The translations under genes were made by a program, and so were the position numbers. The notes beneath the pieces were generated by a model. That model saw only the letters and a list, made by a program, of their open reading frames with translations, searched no databases and was not told the origin of the DNA. Below are positions 53,055 to 63,364 of a DNA stretch of 64,000 nucleotides, in pieces; the first letter of the stretch is position 1, and each line of letters opens with the position of its first letter. The stretch comes from Rickettsia rhipicephali str. 3-7-female6-CWPP (lineage in GTDB: Bacteria; Pseudomonadota; Alphaproteobacteria; Rickettsiales; Rickettsiaceae): NCBI RefSeq assembly GCF_000284075.1, contig NC_017042.1, positions 248,001-312,000 of the forward strand, given 5' to 3'.

Positions 53055-53786
53055 ATGAAATATAACCGTATTTATATTAATAGTCGTTTAGCTGAAAATA
53101 GCAAGATAGAATTAGCAAGTGATCATGTTCATTATGTTAAAACGGTGCTACGTCTTAAAGTAAATGATGGCTTGCGTCTCTTTAACGGTACGGATGGAGA
53201 ATTTCTAGCACAAATTAACGATATAGGTAAAAATAACCTATCGGTTAGACTTAAAGCACAGTTAAAAAAGCCTTATACAGAATCTACGTTAACTCTTGCT
53301 GTTGCTATAATAAAGCAAGATAAATTAATGCTTGCAATAAATATGGCTACGCAACTCGGTATAACTAAAATTATTCCGTTAATTACTAGGCGGTGTCAAT
53401 TTAGATCGGTAAATATCGAACGTTTAACGAAATGTGTTATTGAGGCAACAGAGCAATCAGAACGTCTTACTCCCCCGATAATTGAAAAAGCTATCACAAT
53501 ACAAGATTATCTAAAAAAGAATAATAATTTGATGTTATATGCTAATGAACATGAAAAAGAAGAAAATTCTATATTACGAATTTCATCATCACTTAGTAAT
53601 AGTGATATAACTATTATTGTAGGACCGGAGGGAGGCTTTACTAATGATGAGCTGGAACTTCTTGCCTCATATAAGAATACAAAATCTATAAGTTTAGGAA
53701 GTAATATATTACGTGCTGAAACAGCAGCAATAACTGCTATAGTACAAGTGAGGTTGTTAGGTCGTAATTGCGAGGAAATTGCATAG
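53055..53786 (+). CDS. rsmE: 16S rRNA m3U1498 methyltransferase RsmE
   Basis: A 243-residue SPOUT methyltransferase acting on U1498 of 16S rRNA. It begins [15 protein letters not shown], with [13 protein letters not shown], and has the SPOUT core [34 protein letters not shown] and [18 protein letters not shown]. An upstream in-frame GTG/TTG-type start at 53016 lies in the divergent gene, so ATG 53055 is chosen. The last residues GRNCEEIA and the stop codon come from repeat DNA. Confidence 0.93.
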   Translation: MKYNRIYINSRLAENSKIELASDHVHYVKTVLRLKVNDGLRLFNGTDGEFLAQINDIGKNNLSVRLKAQLKKPYTESTLTLAVAIIKQDKLMLAINMATQLGITKIIPLITRRCQFRSVNIERLTKCVIEATEQSERLTPPIIEKAITIQDYLKKNNNLMLYANEHEKEENSILRISSSLSNSDITIIVGPEGGFTNDELELLASYKNTKSISLGSNILRAETAAITAIVQVRLLGRNCEEIA

Positions 53787-53865
53787 CAATTGACGAAGCA
53801 ATCTCAGGAGTTTGTTATGATTTCATGAGATTGCCACGCAGCCTACGGCTGCTCGTAATGACGAA
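53762..53865. repeat. CGTAATTGCGAGG-type inverted repeat overlapping the rsmE 3' end
   Basis: Left arm tcgtaattgcgaggaaattgc and right arm ggctgctcgtaatgacga with gcaatctcagg/catgagattgcc inside. It supplies about eight C-terminal codons and the stop of rsmE. Confidence 0.8.
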
Positions 53866-53874
53866 AAGGTAGAG

Positions 53875-54111
53875 TTACTTCACCTTTTCTATTCCGGGTT
53901 TACAAAATAGCTTACCTAAACAAAGGAAAGAATATACACCACAAAAGCCTATAATTATATAAAGTATTGTAACAATAATTGGAAATGAGCCAAATAAAAG
54001 TGTGACAAAATTAAAATTAAATAAGCCGACTAAGCCCCAATTTATAGCACCTATAGAAGATAATAAATGTACAGTAGTAATAAGCGGATTATTAGAAGTA
54101 TTTATTAACAT
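53875..54111 (-). CDS. DUF378 small membrane protein
   Basis: A 78-residue protein with two membrane helices (about 13-42 and 43-68). The core HLLSSIGAINWGLVGLFNFNFVTLLFG, cited in part, is the DUF378 (YuzA-like) pattern G-A-x-N-W-G-L-V-G. Its function is not known in any species to my knowledge. The C-terminus is basic (KPGIEKVK). It stands alone between two repeats. Confidence 0.85.
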   Translation of the reverse strand: MLINTSNNPLITTVHLLSSIGAINWGLVGLFNFNFVTLLFGSFPIIVTILYIIIGFCGVYSFLCLGKLFCKPGIEKVK

Positions 54112-54164
54112 ATTTAAGCTCCTTTTAGTTAAACGTAGAAGACCTTGTTGCGTGGCTCATACCT

Positions 54165-54270
54165 CTGTCATCCCACAACTTGATAGCGGGGTCCAGTTAA
54201 AATACTAAAATTACTAGTATTATGGGTTACATTTTTGGATCCCGTGGCGAGGCCTCGGGATGACACTGTG
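54165..54270. repeat. Paired palindromes (tcatcccacaacttg / cccgtggcgaggcctcggg type)
   Basis: Left arm ctgtcatcccacaacttgatagcggggtccag and right arm ggatcccgtggcgaggcctcgggatgaca bracket aaatactaaaattactagta, the same core as at 38845-38875 and 60920-60945. Confidence 0.7.
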
Positions 54271-54363
54271 TGCGTTTTCCGAGCCATGCAACAAAACTAA
54301 CGTAAAATAATCATTTCTCATTTTGAGCTATATGTCTACTAAATTTTATAATTCTATAATTTA

Positions 54364-57300
54364 TTAATCCTTCTTAAAAGTTTGATATATTACAGGTATA
54401 ACAAAAATTGTAAATATAGTACCGATGCTTAATCCTCCAACTATTACAAAGCCTATAGAATTACGAGCAGCAGCACCGGCCCCGTCTGCAAAAACTAGAG
54501 GTAAAGCTCCGACTACGGCAGCAAGAGTAGTCATAAGAATTGGACGCAAGCGAAGTTTTGAGGATTCTATTATAGCTTCTTGAACCTTTACTCCTTTTTC
54601 TCTTAGCTGATTAGCAAATTCTACTATCATAATAGAATTCTTAGTAATTAATCCAATTAAAGTAATAAGTCCGATATTACTATACATATTAAGGCTATTA
54701 CCGGCAAGCCAGAGAGCAAGTACACCGCCGGTTATTGAGAAAGGTACGGCGAGTAATATTAATAAAGGGTCAGTAAAGCTTTCAAATTGAGCTGCAAGCA
54801 CTAAATAGATAAATATAAGAGCAAACACAAATGTTATAAGCATATTACTGTCTGCCTCTCTCATTTGTTTAATTTCTCCGATATATTCAATTATAGTATT
54901 ACTAGGATCAAGTAACTTAGCGGCTATTTTATTGATTTCATTAATTGCATCATCAATTTTTCCGTCAGGAGCAAGATCGGAAGAAATAGTAACGGATTTT
55001 GAATTATTATAATGACTATATGATTTTACTGATATTTTTTCCGTAATATTGGCTATCGATTCAAGCGGTAACATATTATTATTTTTTGTTCTGATTAAAA
55101 TTTTACTAAAATCGCTAATATCTTTTCGATCTTTTTGATTAAATTGTAATATAACGTCATATAAATCATTACTCATTCTAAAATCCCCGATTTGTTGACC
55201 TGCAAGTAAATATTGTACCGTTTTGCCTATATTTGCCAAATCCATTCCGTATAAATAAGCCTTATCACGGTTGACTTCTATACTTATAGTCGGCATTGCC
55301 GATTGTAAATTTCTATTGACGTTTAAGAAAATAGGATTTGTTTTCATTATATCAATAAATTGTTGTGATATTTTATCTAGATCATCATATTCAAGGTTCG
55401 TTTGAATAGTAAACTCGATAGGGCTACTTGCATTCCCGCTAACCATTGAACGTGGATCCATAGCGCAAATCGACATGCCCGGTATTTCAGAAAACTGCTT
55501 ATTTAACATATTCTTAATAGTTTCTTGAGAACGAGAACGCTCACCCCAATTTTTTAGAGGAATGAATCCAAAAACATTATCGCTACCGCCTGCACCTATT
55601 ACCATCAGATAACCTAATATATCTTTATAATTAGCAAGGATTTTTTCGGCTTCTTTCACTACTTTAGTAGAAGATTCTAAACTAGAACCTTCAGGACCTT
55701 TAAGAGAAACTTGTAAAAATCCATCATCTTCTTGGGGTACGAAAATTTTTTGAGTAAATTTAAAACTAATAATCAGCACTATAAATGATGATGCAATAAT
55801 GATGACAAATTTCTTTTTATTGTCAAAAGTTAGCTCTAGATAGTAAATATATTTATTTTGAATAAATTGTAGAATGTCGTTAAACTTTACTAAGAATTGC
55901 GGTAAGTCCGTATTATGTTTTGTAACCATACGACTTGACATCATAGGAGTTAAAGTTAAAGCAACAAATCCTGAGAACAAAACACAAAATGCTAAAGTCC
56001 AAGCAAATTCAATAAATAATTTCCCGATAAAACCCTCTATAAAACCCACGGGTAAAAATACGGCAGCAAGCGTAATAGTCATAGCAATGATTGCAAAGCC
56101 GATTTCTTTAGAAGCAAGCATAGCCGCTTCCATGGGTTTATGCCCCATTTCATTATATCTAAAAATGTTTTCAAGCATAACTATCGCATCATCGACCACT
56201 AAACCTATAGCAAGTATCATAGCAAGGAGCGTAAATATATTAATAGAAAATCCAAAAGCATACATTGCGCTAAAAGTACCGATCAACGATACCGGAATCG
56301 TCACAAACGGAATTAAGCTAATTTTAGCAGAAGCAAGAAATAAATAAGTGACTAAAACTACTAATATTAAAGCTTCAAAAATTGTTTGAAATACTGCATA
56401 AATTGACGCTTTTACAGGCGTTGCTCCATCATATGCGATACCCATGTTTATTCCTTTGGGCATGGATTCTTTAATTCTTTCTAGTGCTTTCGTTACTTCA
56501 TGTGATAAATCTATGACGTTAGCTTTTGATTCTTTTATAAGACCAAGGGCAATAGAGCTTTTGCCGTTATATCTAAAAATTATGTCCTCATCGGGAGAAG
56601 TTAAAGATATTGTTGCTATATCTCGTAATTTTATGATACCTCCGTTTTGTACTTTTAGAATAATATTACCGAATTCTTCCGGTGTAGATAAAGAACCTTC
56701 AAGAGTTACTATAAAATTATTACTTTTTGTTTTAATCGTACCTGCGGGATAATCTTTATTTTGCGCTTTTATTGCGGATTCAAGCTCCAATAAAGAAATT
56801 TTATGTTGATATAATTTTTTAGAATCGGGTTCTATTCTCATTATATATTCCCGACCGCCGTAAATTTGTGACTGTCCTACGCTTTCAAGTTTATCTAACG
56901 GTGTTTGTAGATTATCTTCGACGATCTTTGTTAATTCTAAATCGCTATATTGATCACTTTCAACGCTTATGAAGAGGCTTGGGAAACTATCGGCGTCAAG
57001 TTTTGCAACTGACGGGGCTTTCATATCTTGCGGGAACATATAAGTGATATCCGATATTTTGGCGCGGACATCGTTTAGTGCTACTTCAATATCGGTAGAT
57101 AATAGAAACGATAAAGTAATACTACTTTCGCCGGTAGAACTTTGAGAAGTTATATAATCTAAATTTTCAACCGTCTTTAAAGCTTTTTCTATACGTGTCG
57201 TTATTTCTTGCTCCATATATAAGGCATCGGCACCTGCATAATGAGCTTTGACATTTATAATGGGAACTGAAATATCCGGAGTGCCTCTAATTTGTAGTTT

Positions 57301-57390
57301 GGTAAAAAAAATTGCTCCAAGAGCTACGATAACCAAATTCAAAACTGTAGCAAAGACAGGGCGTTTAATACAAATTTCAGACAATAACAT
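54364..57390 (-). CDS. RND-family multidrug efflux/transport permease (HAE1, AcrB-like)
   Basis: The 1008-residue inner-membrane pump has twelve helices and two large periplasmic loops. It begins LSEICIKRPVFATVLNLVIVALG, and the TM4 relay AIGLVVDDAIVMLEN has the two essential Asp residues. NSIMIVEFANQLREKG in the second half is the corresponding TM10 element with Asn replacing charge, as usual. Length is normal for HAE1. No membrane-fusion or TolC-like gene is adjacent. A structured repeat lies just upstream of its start (57431-57570). Confidence 0.93.
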   Translation of the reverse strand: MLLSEICIKRPVFATVLNLVIVALGAIFFTKLQIRGTPDISVPIINVKAHYAGADALYMEQEITTRIEKALKTVENLDYITSQSSTGESSITLSFLLSTDIEVALNDVRAKISDITYMFPQDMKAPSVAKLDADSFPSLFISVESDQYSDLELTKIVEDNLQTPLDKLESVGQSQIYGGREYIMRIEPDSKKLYQHKISLLELESAIKAQNKDYPAGTIKTKSNNFIVTLEGSLSTPEEFGNIILKVQNGGIIKLRDIATISLTSPDEDIIFRYNGKSSIALGLIKESKANVIDLSHEVTKALERIKESMPKGINMGIAYDGATPVKASIYAVFQTIFEALILVVLVTYLFLASAKISLIPFVTIPVSLIGTFSAMYAFGFSINIFTLLAMILAIGLVVDDAIVMLENIFRYNEMGHKPMEAAMLASKEIGFAIIAMTITLAAVFLPVGFIEGFIGKLFIEFAWTLAFCVLFSGFVALTLTPMMSSRMVTKHNTDLPQFLVKFNDILQFIQNKYIYYLELTFDNKKKFVIIIASSFIVLIISFKFTQKIFVPQEDDGFLQVSLKGPEGSSLESSTKVVKEAEKILANYKDILGYLMVIGAGGSDNVFGFIPLKNWGERSRSQETIKNMLNKQFSEIPGMSICAMDPRSMVSGNASSPIEFTIQTNLEYDDLDKISQQFIDIMKTNPIFLNVNRNLQSAMPTISIEVNRDKAYLYGMDLANIGKTVQYLLAGQQIGDFRMSNDLYDVILQFNQKDRKDISDFSKILIRTKNNNMLPLESIANITEKISVKSYSHYNNSKSVTISSDLAPDGKIDDAINEINKIAAKLLDPSNTIIEYIGEIKQMREADSNMLITFVFALIFIYLVLAAQFESFTDPLLILLAVPFSITGGVLALWLAGNSLNMYSNIGLITLIGLITKNSIMIVEFANQLREKGVKVQEAIIESSKLRLRPILMTTLAAVVGALPLVFADGAGAAARNSIGFVIVGGLSIGTIFTIFVIPVIYQTFKKD

Positions 57391-57430
57391 TGTATTTAAT
57401 ATATTTTTCTTTAAAAATTTTATTCTAAAT

Positions 57431-57570
57431 TAATGTGAATAGCGAATTATTACATCATCTGCTATTCGGTTAGAAATATTCTATATAAAAGGTGAAAGAC
57501 GGTTTCCACTTTTTATGTAAATTAAGTATATATTGTTTTTTATTAAAAAACTTATAATTTTTTATAGAGT
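57431..57570. repeat. Structured dispersed repeat, copy B
   Basis: Co-oriented with copy A (42905-43040), with gGAATAGC-type hairpin (tGAATAGC...GCTATTCg) and AAAAGGTGAAAG...TTTCCACTTTTT. The stem of the second hairpin keeps pairing despite sequence changes. It lies upstream of the RND pump start on the other strand. Confidence 0.75.
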
Positions 57571-57746
57571 AGAAAATTAGTTTTTGTAATTTACTACTGA
57601 CAATAAATTAGAGTTTTAATTATAAATTTTCACTTTAATTACTTGATTAAGATAGTTTTAACAGTATAACTGATGTAAAATGGCTACATTTTTCTATAAA
57701 TTAATATAATAACGTATATATTTTAAACTTTGTAAATAACTGGCAT
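57571..57746. other. AT-rich intergenic DNA
   Basis: No gene, repeat class or clear structure seen between copy B and the HU-gene promoter region. Confidence 0.5.
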
Positions 57747-57774
57747 TTGCAGTATGTGGGTAGTTTGTTATAAT
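57747..57774 (+). promoter_or_regulatory. Possible promoter for the HU-like gene
   Basis: TTGCAG (57747-57752), 16-nt spacer, perfect TATAAT (57769-57774). The leader of about 100 nt contains an inverted pair TATTGATGT (57793-57801) and ACATCAATA (57839-57847), then AAAGGAG before the start. Confidence 0.4.
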
Positions 57775-57881
57775 TAACTCACATAAAAAATATATTGATG
57801 TATATTATTGCCAGTTGTATATATTGTTTTATAAAAAAACATCAATACATATTAACCTATCAAAGGAGAGTTGATTTTATT

Positions 57882-58202
57882 ATGAGTACACATAACAAAA
57901 AAGAACTAAAAAAAATGAATAAAACCGAATTTATAGCATTTATGACCGACCATGGTCATACTTCATATAAAACATTAACAAAAGCTGAGGCCGAGAAAGC
58001 ACTTAATTTAGTTCTTGATAGTGTGATTAGTGCTATAAAGAGCCACCATAATATTAATATAACAGGTTTTGGTTCATTTGAAATACATCATAGAAAAGCA
58101 CGTGAGGGGCGTAACCCAAAAACCGGAGCAAAAATGAAAATAGATGCTTACAATCAACCTACTTTTAGAGCCGGAAGAAAAATGAAAGAAGCTTGTAATT
58201 AA
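57882..58202 (+). CDS. HU/IHF-family DNA-binding protein
   Basis: A 106-residue nucleoid protein. The HU fold is at about 15-105: TEFIAFMTDHG, AEKALNLVLDSVISAIK, and the beta-arm/DNA-bending region GFGSFEIHHRKAREGRNPKTG. R-N-P is the intercalating-Pro motif. The C-terminus is TFRAGRKMKEACN. The frame extends to 57795 but AAAGGAG (57862-57868) supports ATG 57882. The N-terminal STHNKKELKKMNK adds about 10 residues to the usual HU start. Confidence 0.92.
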   Translation: MSTHNKKELKKMNKTEFIAFMTDHGHTSYKTLTKAEAEKALNLVLDSVISAIKSHHNINITGFGSFEIHHRKAREGRNPKTGAKMKIDAYNQPTFRAGRKMKEACN

Positions 58203-58229
58203 AAGAAGTAACGTATTTACAGTACTAAT

Positions 58230-58325
58230 AATTTCCGAACCCCGTTACAAGCTTGCGGGGTGACACTAGAAAAATCGGCTCATGCAACAATGCTCTGCAA
58301 AAGCCGGAATGATATAGCATACTTC
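58230..58325. repeat. Degraded repeat fragments
   Basis: ccgaaccccgttacaagcttgcggggtgacac and catgcaacaatgctctgc match parts of the CCCCGTGG and gcaacaatgcc repeats seen elsewhere. Confidence 0.6.
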
Positions 58326-58356
58326 TTAAGTACAATTCATAACGATATTACAACCA

Positions 58357-59151
58357 TTGATAATTGAACGCCTAGAGTTTAACTTAAAACATAATAAGCT
58401 ATACAATAGTTGGCTTATCGAAGCCGAAAATATAGAGCAAGCTTTAAAAGATTTAGAAGAGTTTATATATATTAAACTTTTTAAGAATAGCATTCCTCTT
58501 GAAAACAATCCTGATTATCATTTCATCGCTAGGGAAACTTCAGCTACATCTAATGCTAAAAATATTTCTATTGAACAAATAAGAAAATTACAAGACTTCT
58601 TAAGTAAAACTTCTGCAATTTCAGGTTATAAAGTTGCAATAATTTATTCGGCGGATCTTATGAATTTGAATGCAGCGAATTCATGCTTAAAAATTCTTGA
58701 AGATGCACCAAAGAATAGTTACATTTTTTTAATTACTTCAAGAGCTGCAAGTATTATTTCTACAATTAGATCAAGATGTTTTAAAATTAATGTTAGATCA
58801 TCTATCCATCATACTAAAAACGAATTATATTCCGAGTTTATTCAGTCGATAGCAGATAACAAAACGTTAGATTTTATTAATCGCTTTACTACTAAAGACC
58901 GAGAATTATGGCTAGATTTTATTGATAATTTATTATTATTAATGAATAGAATCCTTAAAAAATCTGCCCACGTTAATATTGAACTTCTAGATTTGGAAAA
59001 TAAGATTTTTAATAAACTATCAAATAGACACCCTTCATATTTACTGCAAAAATTTACCGACATAAAAAAGTTAATATATAATACCATTGATTATGATTTG
59101 GACTTAAAAACAAGTTATATATTAGTGGTGAATGAGTTTTCTAGTAATTAA
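58357..59151 (+). CDS. holB: DNA polymerase III subunit delta' (HolB-like)
   Basis: A 264-residue clamp-loader subunit. It has YKVAIIYSADLMNLNAANSCLKILEDAPKNSYIFLIT (cited in part), which contains the delta' ATPase-like signature NAANxLLKxLEEPP in modified form, and the SRAASIISTIRSRC segment (SRC motif). It lacks a Walker A loop and the zinc cysteines at the N-terminus, so it is a short, degenerate form, as is usual for delta'. TTG 58357 is used as the start, with no Met codon available in frame nearby. Confidence 0.8.
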   Translation: MIIERLEFNLKHNKLYNSWLIEAENIEQALKDLEEFIYIKLFKNSIPLENNPDYHFIARETSATSNAKNISIEQIRKLQDFLSKTSAISGYKVAIIYSADLMNLNAANSCLKILEDAPKNSYIFLITSRAASIISTIRSRCFKINVRSSIHHTKNELYSEFIQSIADNKTLDFINRFTTKDRELWLDFIDNLLLLMNRILKKSAHVNIELLDLENKIFNKLSNRHPSYLLQKFTDIKKLIYNTIDYDLDLKTSYILVVNEFSSN

Positions 59152-59364
59152 CACGATATCACTATGTTCCTTTCTATGTTATCCATAAAACAACAAAATA
59201 TATTGAGAGAAATATACTCCTTTTTTTTAAAATAGTTAATAGCTATTCAAGATAGCAAGCGGTTTCCCTCTAGAATATAAATTTAACTTATGTTTTATTT
59301 TGACTATTGTTCATTTATTCGTAGTATATTAGGTTTTAGGAACTTTATAAATTAAATTATTTGC

Positions 59365-60714
59365 ATGTTTAAAACTTTAACACAAAATTTAACGAAGATT
59401 TTTGATAAGCTAGTTAGCTCAGGCATTTTGACAGAAGCCCAAATAGATGCTGCTATGCGGGATATAAGAGTGGCTCTTTTAGAGTCAGATGTTGCATTAC
59501 CGGTGATAAAAGATTTTATAGCGGAAGTTAAACAGAAAGCTTTAGGGCAGGAGGTTATTAAGTCTGTTTCACCTGGGCAGATGATAATTAAAATTCTCCA
59601 TGAAGAGATGATAAATCTCTTAGCTTCAAGTGAAAGTGAGACAAAGCTAAATTTAAATTCAAAGCCGCCCGTAAATTTCCTAATGGTAGGGCTGCAAGGG
59701 AGCGGTAAAACTACGGCGAGTAGTAAGCTTGCTTTACGGCTTAGAAATCAAAATAAGAAAGTTTTACTTGTTTCTTTGGATACTTACAGACCGGCCGCAC
59801 AAGAGCAACTCGCTATACTTGCAAACTCAGTACAGATTAATTCATTACCTATTGTGCAAGGTGAGGAACTCCTCGATATTGTCAAAAGAGCTATTGCCGA
59901 GGCTAAAATTTCTGCTTATGATGTCGTAATTTATGATACGGCAGGTCGTACACACATTGATAAAGCGATGATGGAGGAAGCGCTTGCAATAAAAAAGATA
60001 GTGGAGCCTACAGAAACTTTGTTAGTAATCGACAGTATGACAGGGCAGGATGCAGTAGTTACGGCAAGTAGTTTTAATGAAAAATTAGAAATTTCAGGAT
60101 TAATTTTATCTAGAATTGACGGTGATTCCAAGGGTGGTGCAGCACTCAGTGTAAAATATATTACTAAAAAGCCGATTAAATTTTTAAGTAGCGGTGAAAA
60201 CCTAACTGATTTAGAAGAATTCGATGCTAAACGTTTAGCTTCTCGAATACTGGATATGGGTGATATTATCTCTTTTGTTGAAAAAGCAGCTAGTGTCGTT
60301 GATAGAGAAGAAGCCGAAAAAACGGCAGCTAAATTAAAAAAGGGTAAGTTTGATTTAAATGATTATCTTCAGCAAATGAGAAGTATAAAAAAAATGGGAG
60401 GTTTTGGAAGTATACTTAGTATGTTACCGGGTAGTGGTAAAATTATGGATCAAATAGATCAATCAAAATTAAATAGTAAAATAATTGAACATCAAGAAGC
60501 AATTATTTTATCTATGACGCCAAAAGAACGTAAAAATCCCGATATAATTAATGCTTCTCGTAGGAAACGTATAGCTGCTGGAGCAGGAACTACGGTACAA
60601 AAGGTAAATATTTTGCTAAAGCAATATAAACAAATAAGCGAGATGATGAAAAAAACCAGTAAAATGAATCCTAAAGATCTATTACGTAGCGGAATTGGAA
60701 AATTGTTTTCTTGA
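59365..60714 (+). CDS. ffh: Signal recognition particle protein Ffh
   Basis: The 449-residue GTPase and signal-sequence-binding protein of SRP. N domain about 1-85, then G1 GLQGSGKTTASSKLA (about 109-123), DTYRPAAQEQL, DTAGRT, and the M domain from about 300 with the finger/hydrophobic-groove GGFGSILSMLPGSG and RKRIAAGAGTTVQ. The protein is normal in length. An AGTATA-rich region precedes it, with no clear promoter. Confidence 0.97.
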   Translation: MFKTLTQNLTKIFDKLVSSGILTEAQIDAAMRDIRVALLESDVALPVIKDFIAEVKQKALGQEVIKSVSPGQMIIKILHEEMINLLASSESETKLNLNSKPPVNFLMVGLQGSGKTTASSKLALRLRNQNKKVLLVSLDTYRPAAQEQLAILANSVQINSLPIVQGEELLDIVKRAIAEAKISAYDVVIYDTAGRTHIDKAMMEEALAIKKIVEPTETLLVIDSMTGQDAVVTASSFNEKLEISGLILSRIDGDSKGGAALSVKYITKKPIKFLSSGENLTDLEEFDAKRLASRILDMGDIISFVEKAASVVDREEAEKTAAKLKKGKFDLNDYLQQMRSIKKMGGFGSILSMLPGSGKIMDQIDQSKLNSKIIEHQEAIILSMTPKERKNPDIINASRRKRIAAGAGTTVQKVNILLKQYKQISEMMKKTSKMNPKDLLRSGIGKLFS

Positions 60715-60734
60715 ATTTATATTATATCTACATT

Positions 60735-60975
60735 ATGTCATGCCTGCGAAGGCAGAAATCCAGTCAAGCATATAAAAACAAGTTTTTATATGGTTATTTT
60801 ATCAAGTATGTAACTTCTGTAGCAATATTGAAGTTATTTTTCTGGGTTCCCGCATACGCGGGAATGACATCGAGTAGGTTTTCCGATCCATGCAACAATG
60901 CCGACTTGATCGCGGGATCTAGTTAAAAATACTAAAATTATATGGACCCTGTGGTCAAGCCACGGGGTGACCTTT
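60735..60975. repeat. Composite repeats after ffh
   Basis: atgtcatgcctgcgaaggcagaaatccag (60735) with ttctgggttcccgcatacgcgggaatgacat (60840) forms a CATTCCCGC-class element. gcaacaatgcc and ccctgtggtcaagccacgggg (60954 on) follow. From 60980 to 61093 there is a short AT-rich spacer with no gene. Confidence 0.7.
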
Positions 60976-61093
60976 TCCTTAAGTTGACACCCATGTGTCT
61001 TCGCAGGAATGACATCGACGTTTTTTTTAACTATCCGGTAGTATAATAAGTAACACATATTGACCTAGTATTAAATTTAATTAATTTTTAATT

Positions 61094-63219
61094 TCAAAGC
61101 AATGTATAAATATTGATCAAGTAATTAGCACTATCTTTTAAATCACTACCACTACCATGCCCACTATCTACGCTTTCTAGAAAGTAAGGTTTAGTATTTG
61201 GTTTTTTTTCTCAAGCACATACTCAAAAATTCTTCCATGCCATGGGCGTACACGCTGCTCTAATACTGAATCTGTAATTAACACAGCTGGGTATTTTTGC
61301 GTTAAAGATAAATTCTCTAGCGGTGCATATTTTTTGATATGTACTAAATCTTCTACTTTTGCTGGATCACCATATTCTGTAACCCATGAATGTCCTGCTC
61401 CGAATTCTTTATATCGTATCAAGTATCGGCACTTCACATGCTATAGCTCCAAATAAATCAGGACTCTGCGTCATTGCAACACTTACTAGCAATCCACCGT
61501 TACTTCCTCCTTTAATTCCTAAATACTCAGGACTAGTAATATTTTGCTTTATTAAATCCTCTGCTACTGCAATAAAATCATTCAAGCTGGTTTGACGTTT
61601 TATTCCTTGAGCCGCCTTATGCCACTCAGGACCCAACTCTCCGCCACCTCTAATATTAGCAAGAACACTAACCCCGCCATGTTTAACCCATACTTCATTT
61701 TCCATGCGAGAGAAATATGGAAAGTTGATTACTTGAAAACCGCCGTATGCTTCAAGTAATGTTTGATTCTTACCATCAAATTTTGTACCTTTTTTATAGA
61801 CAATAAAATATGGTATTTTAACTCCATCCGAGCTTGTAGCTTCCTTTTGATCTACAACATAATTTTTGATATCAAACGGATATAAAGGCTTTCTAATAAC
61901 TTTTAATTCATGAGTTTTATCCCATAAATAGATAGTTGGAGGAACTATAGAATTTTCTATAGTAATTAATGCATCTTCTTCCTCATCATCAGACAACATA
62001 CCAAAAATTGTATTTTCATAACGCAGTTTTAAAGTTACCGGTTTTGTCCATTAATTATTTTCTAATGTAAATGTTACTACTTTTGAAATAACATTCTCAT
62101 AGCTAGTTAAAAATACCGTATCTTTAGTCATTCCTACAAAATACAATACTTCCCTCTCTGTTGGGGTAAATAATATTTTTAAGCTAGCTTTATCGCTATC
62201 TTCTTTTAGAAGATCAGCGTAGTGTATGGCAACAAGTGAACCTGCTTTATAGTACTATCTTTAAATTGCCAATCGGAACGCAGTAGCCAAAATACATATT
62301 CTTTAAAAGAACCTTCAGGTGTTGCATCTGATGGCATATTTATTTTTTGTAATTTTAAGCTCTCATCTTTAGTATCTAAAATATAATTATCGTAATTATA
62401 AAAATCCTTATCTGCAGATATAAATATTTAAAGATGAAGAAATATTATCGGATAAAAGCTTACTGGCTGATACACGTATATAATTCTTTTGTATTTCAAA
62501 TAGTTTTTTGGCTTTCTCTATAGGTGCTCCTCGTTTCCATATGTAGAGCGAGCTAGGATATAAAGAGTCAGTCACTTCCTCTTGATACAAAACTGGATTA
62601 AATATAATAGTATCTTGATCAACCCAAGTAGGGACAGTAAATTTACCTTCTAGTAATTTTCCGCTACTTGTTTTTGGCTCAAAACCATTTTTTACAAAAT
62701 CTTTTTTCTCTAAATCCCATTCTCTAAAAAACATCTCATCCTTACCGCCAAATGACATGGTAATTAAGAAACGATTAGGGTTTTGAAAACAATTACTCCC
62801 ACCTCGATACATTACTTTTTTACCGAGTTTTTTGGATAATTTATCAAAAGCGATTAGAACTTCCCAATTTGGTTTATCTTTCGAGTAATTCTCAACCAAT
62901 GTCCTACGCCATAACCCTTGCGGATTTTTATAATCCATCCAAAAATTATACACGTAACCTTTACGTATAGCACCAAAAGGAGTTTTTCTTTGATCATAGC
63001 AAACAGATTCTATTTCTTTCTTAACTACCTTATAAGTAGGCATAGATTGGCAAGTCTTTTCTATTTTATCAGTACGCTCTTTTGCCCATTTTAGAGCTTC
63101 AGCTTCTTCTAGAAATTTAGTGTCTTTTGGGTTATATATTTGTTCATTATTACTTTCCCATAGCTTGAACACAAAAAGTTAATAAAAAAATTATAAAATA
63201 GTGGGTAATTTTTTTTCAT
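61094..63219 (-). pseudogene. ptrB: Prolyl oligopeptidase/oligopeptidase B (S9A) pseudogene
   Basis: Pieces join into one roughly 700-residue S9 peptidase. N-terminus from ATG 63219 is a signal-like MKKNYPLFYNFFINFLCSS, then propeller sequence ALKWAKERTDKIEK..., and the catalytic domain with the nucleophile GGSNGG, TDSVLEQRVRPWHGRIFEYV, and the His in SVDSGHGSGSDLKDS. Breaks by inspection: frameshifts near 63150, 62410, 62254, 61425 and 61205 and an in-frame TAA at 62051-62053. All catalytic residues are still encoded. It could be mistaken for three separate genes. Confidence 0.88.
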
Positions 63220-63364
63220 AATTTTAATAATATCTATTAAATTAAAAGCTTTATTTAAAGTTTTCTTTGAATTAGAATAGTGTTTTATCATACACCTTGA
63301 ATAAAATCAAAGAAAATGCAATGTCCACAAAACCTAAAAGCTAGCACTAGCAAAAATACAAAAT

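Noticed and set aside
60711..61058. 71- and 74-residue ORFs after ffh
   Set aside because: Both read through CATTCCCGC and CCACGGGG repeats (CHSRVCGNPE, FWVPAYAGMTS).
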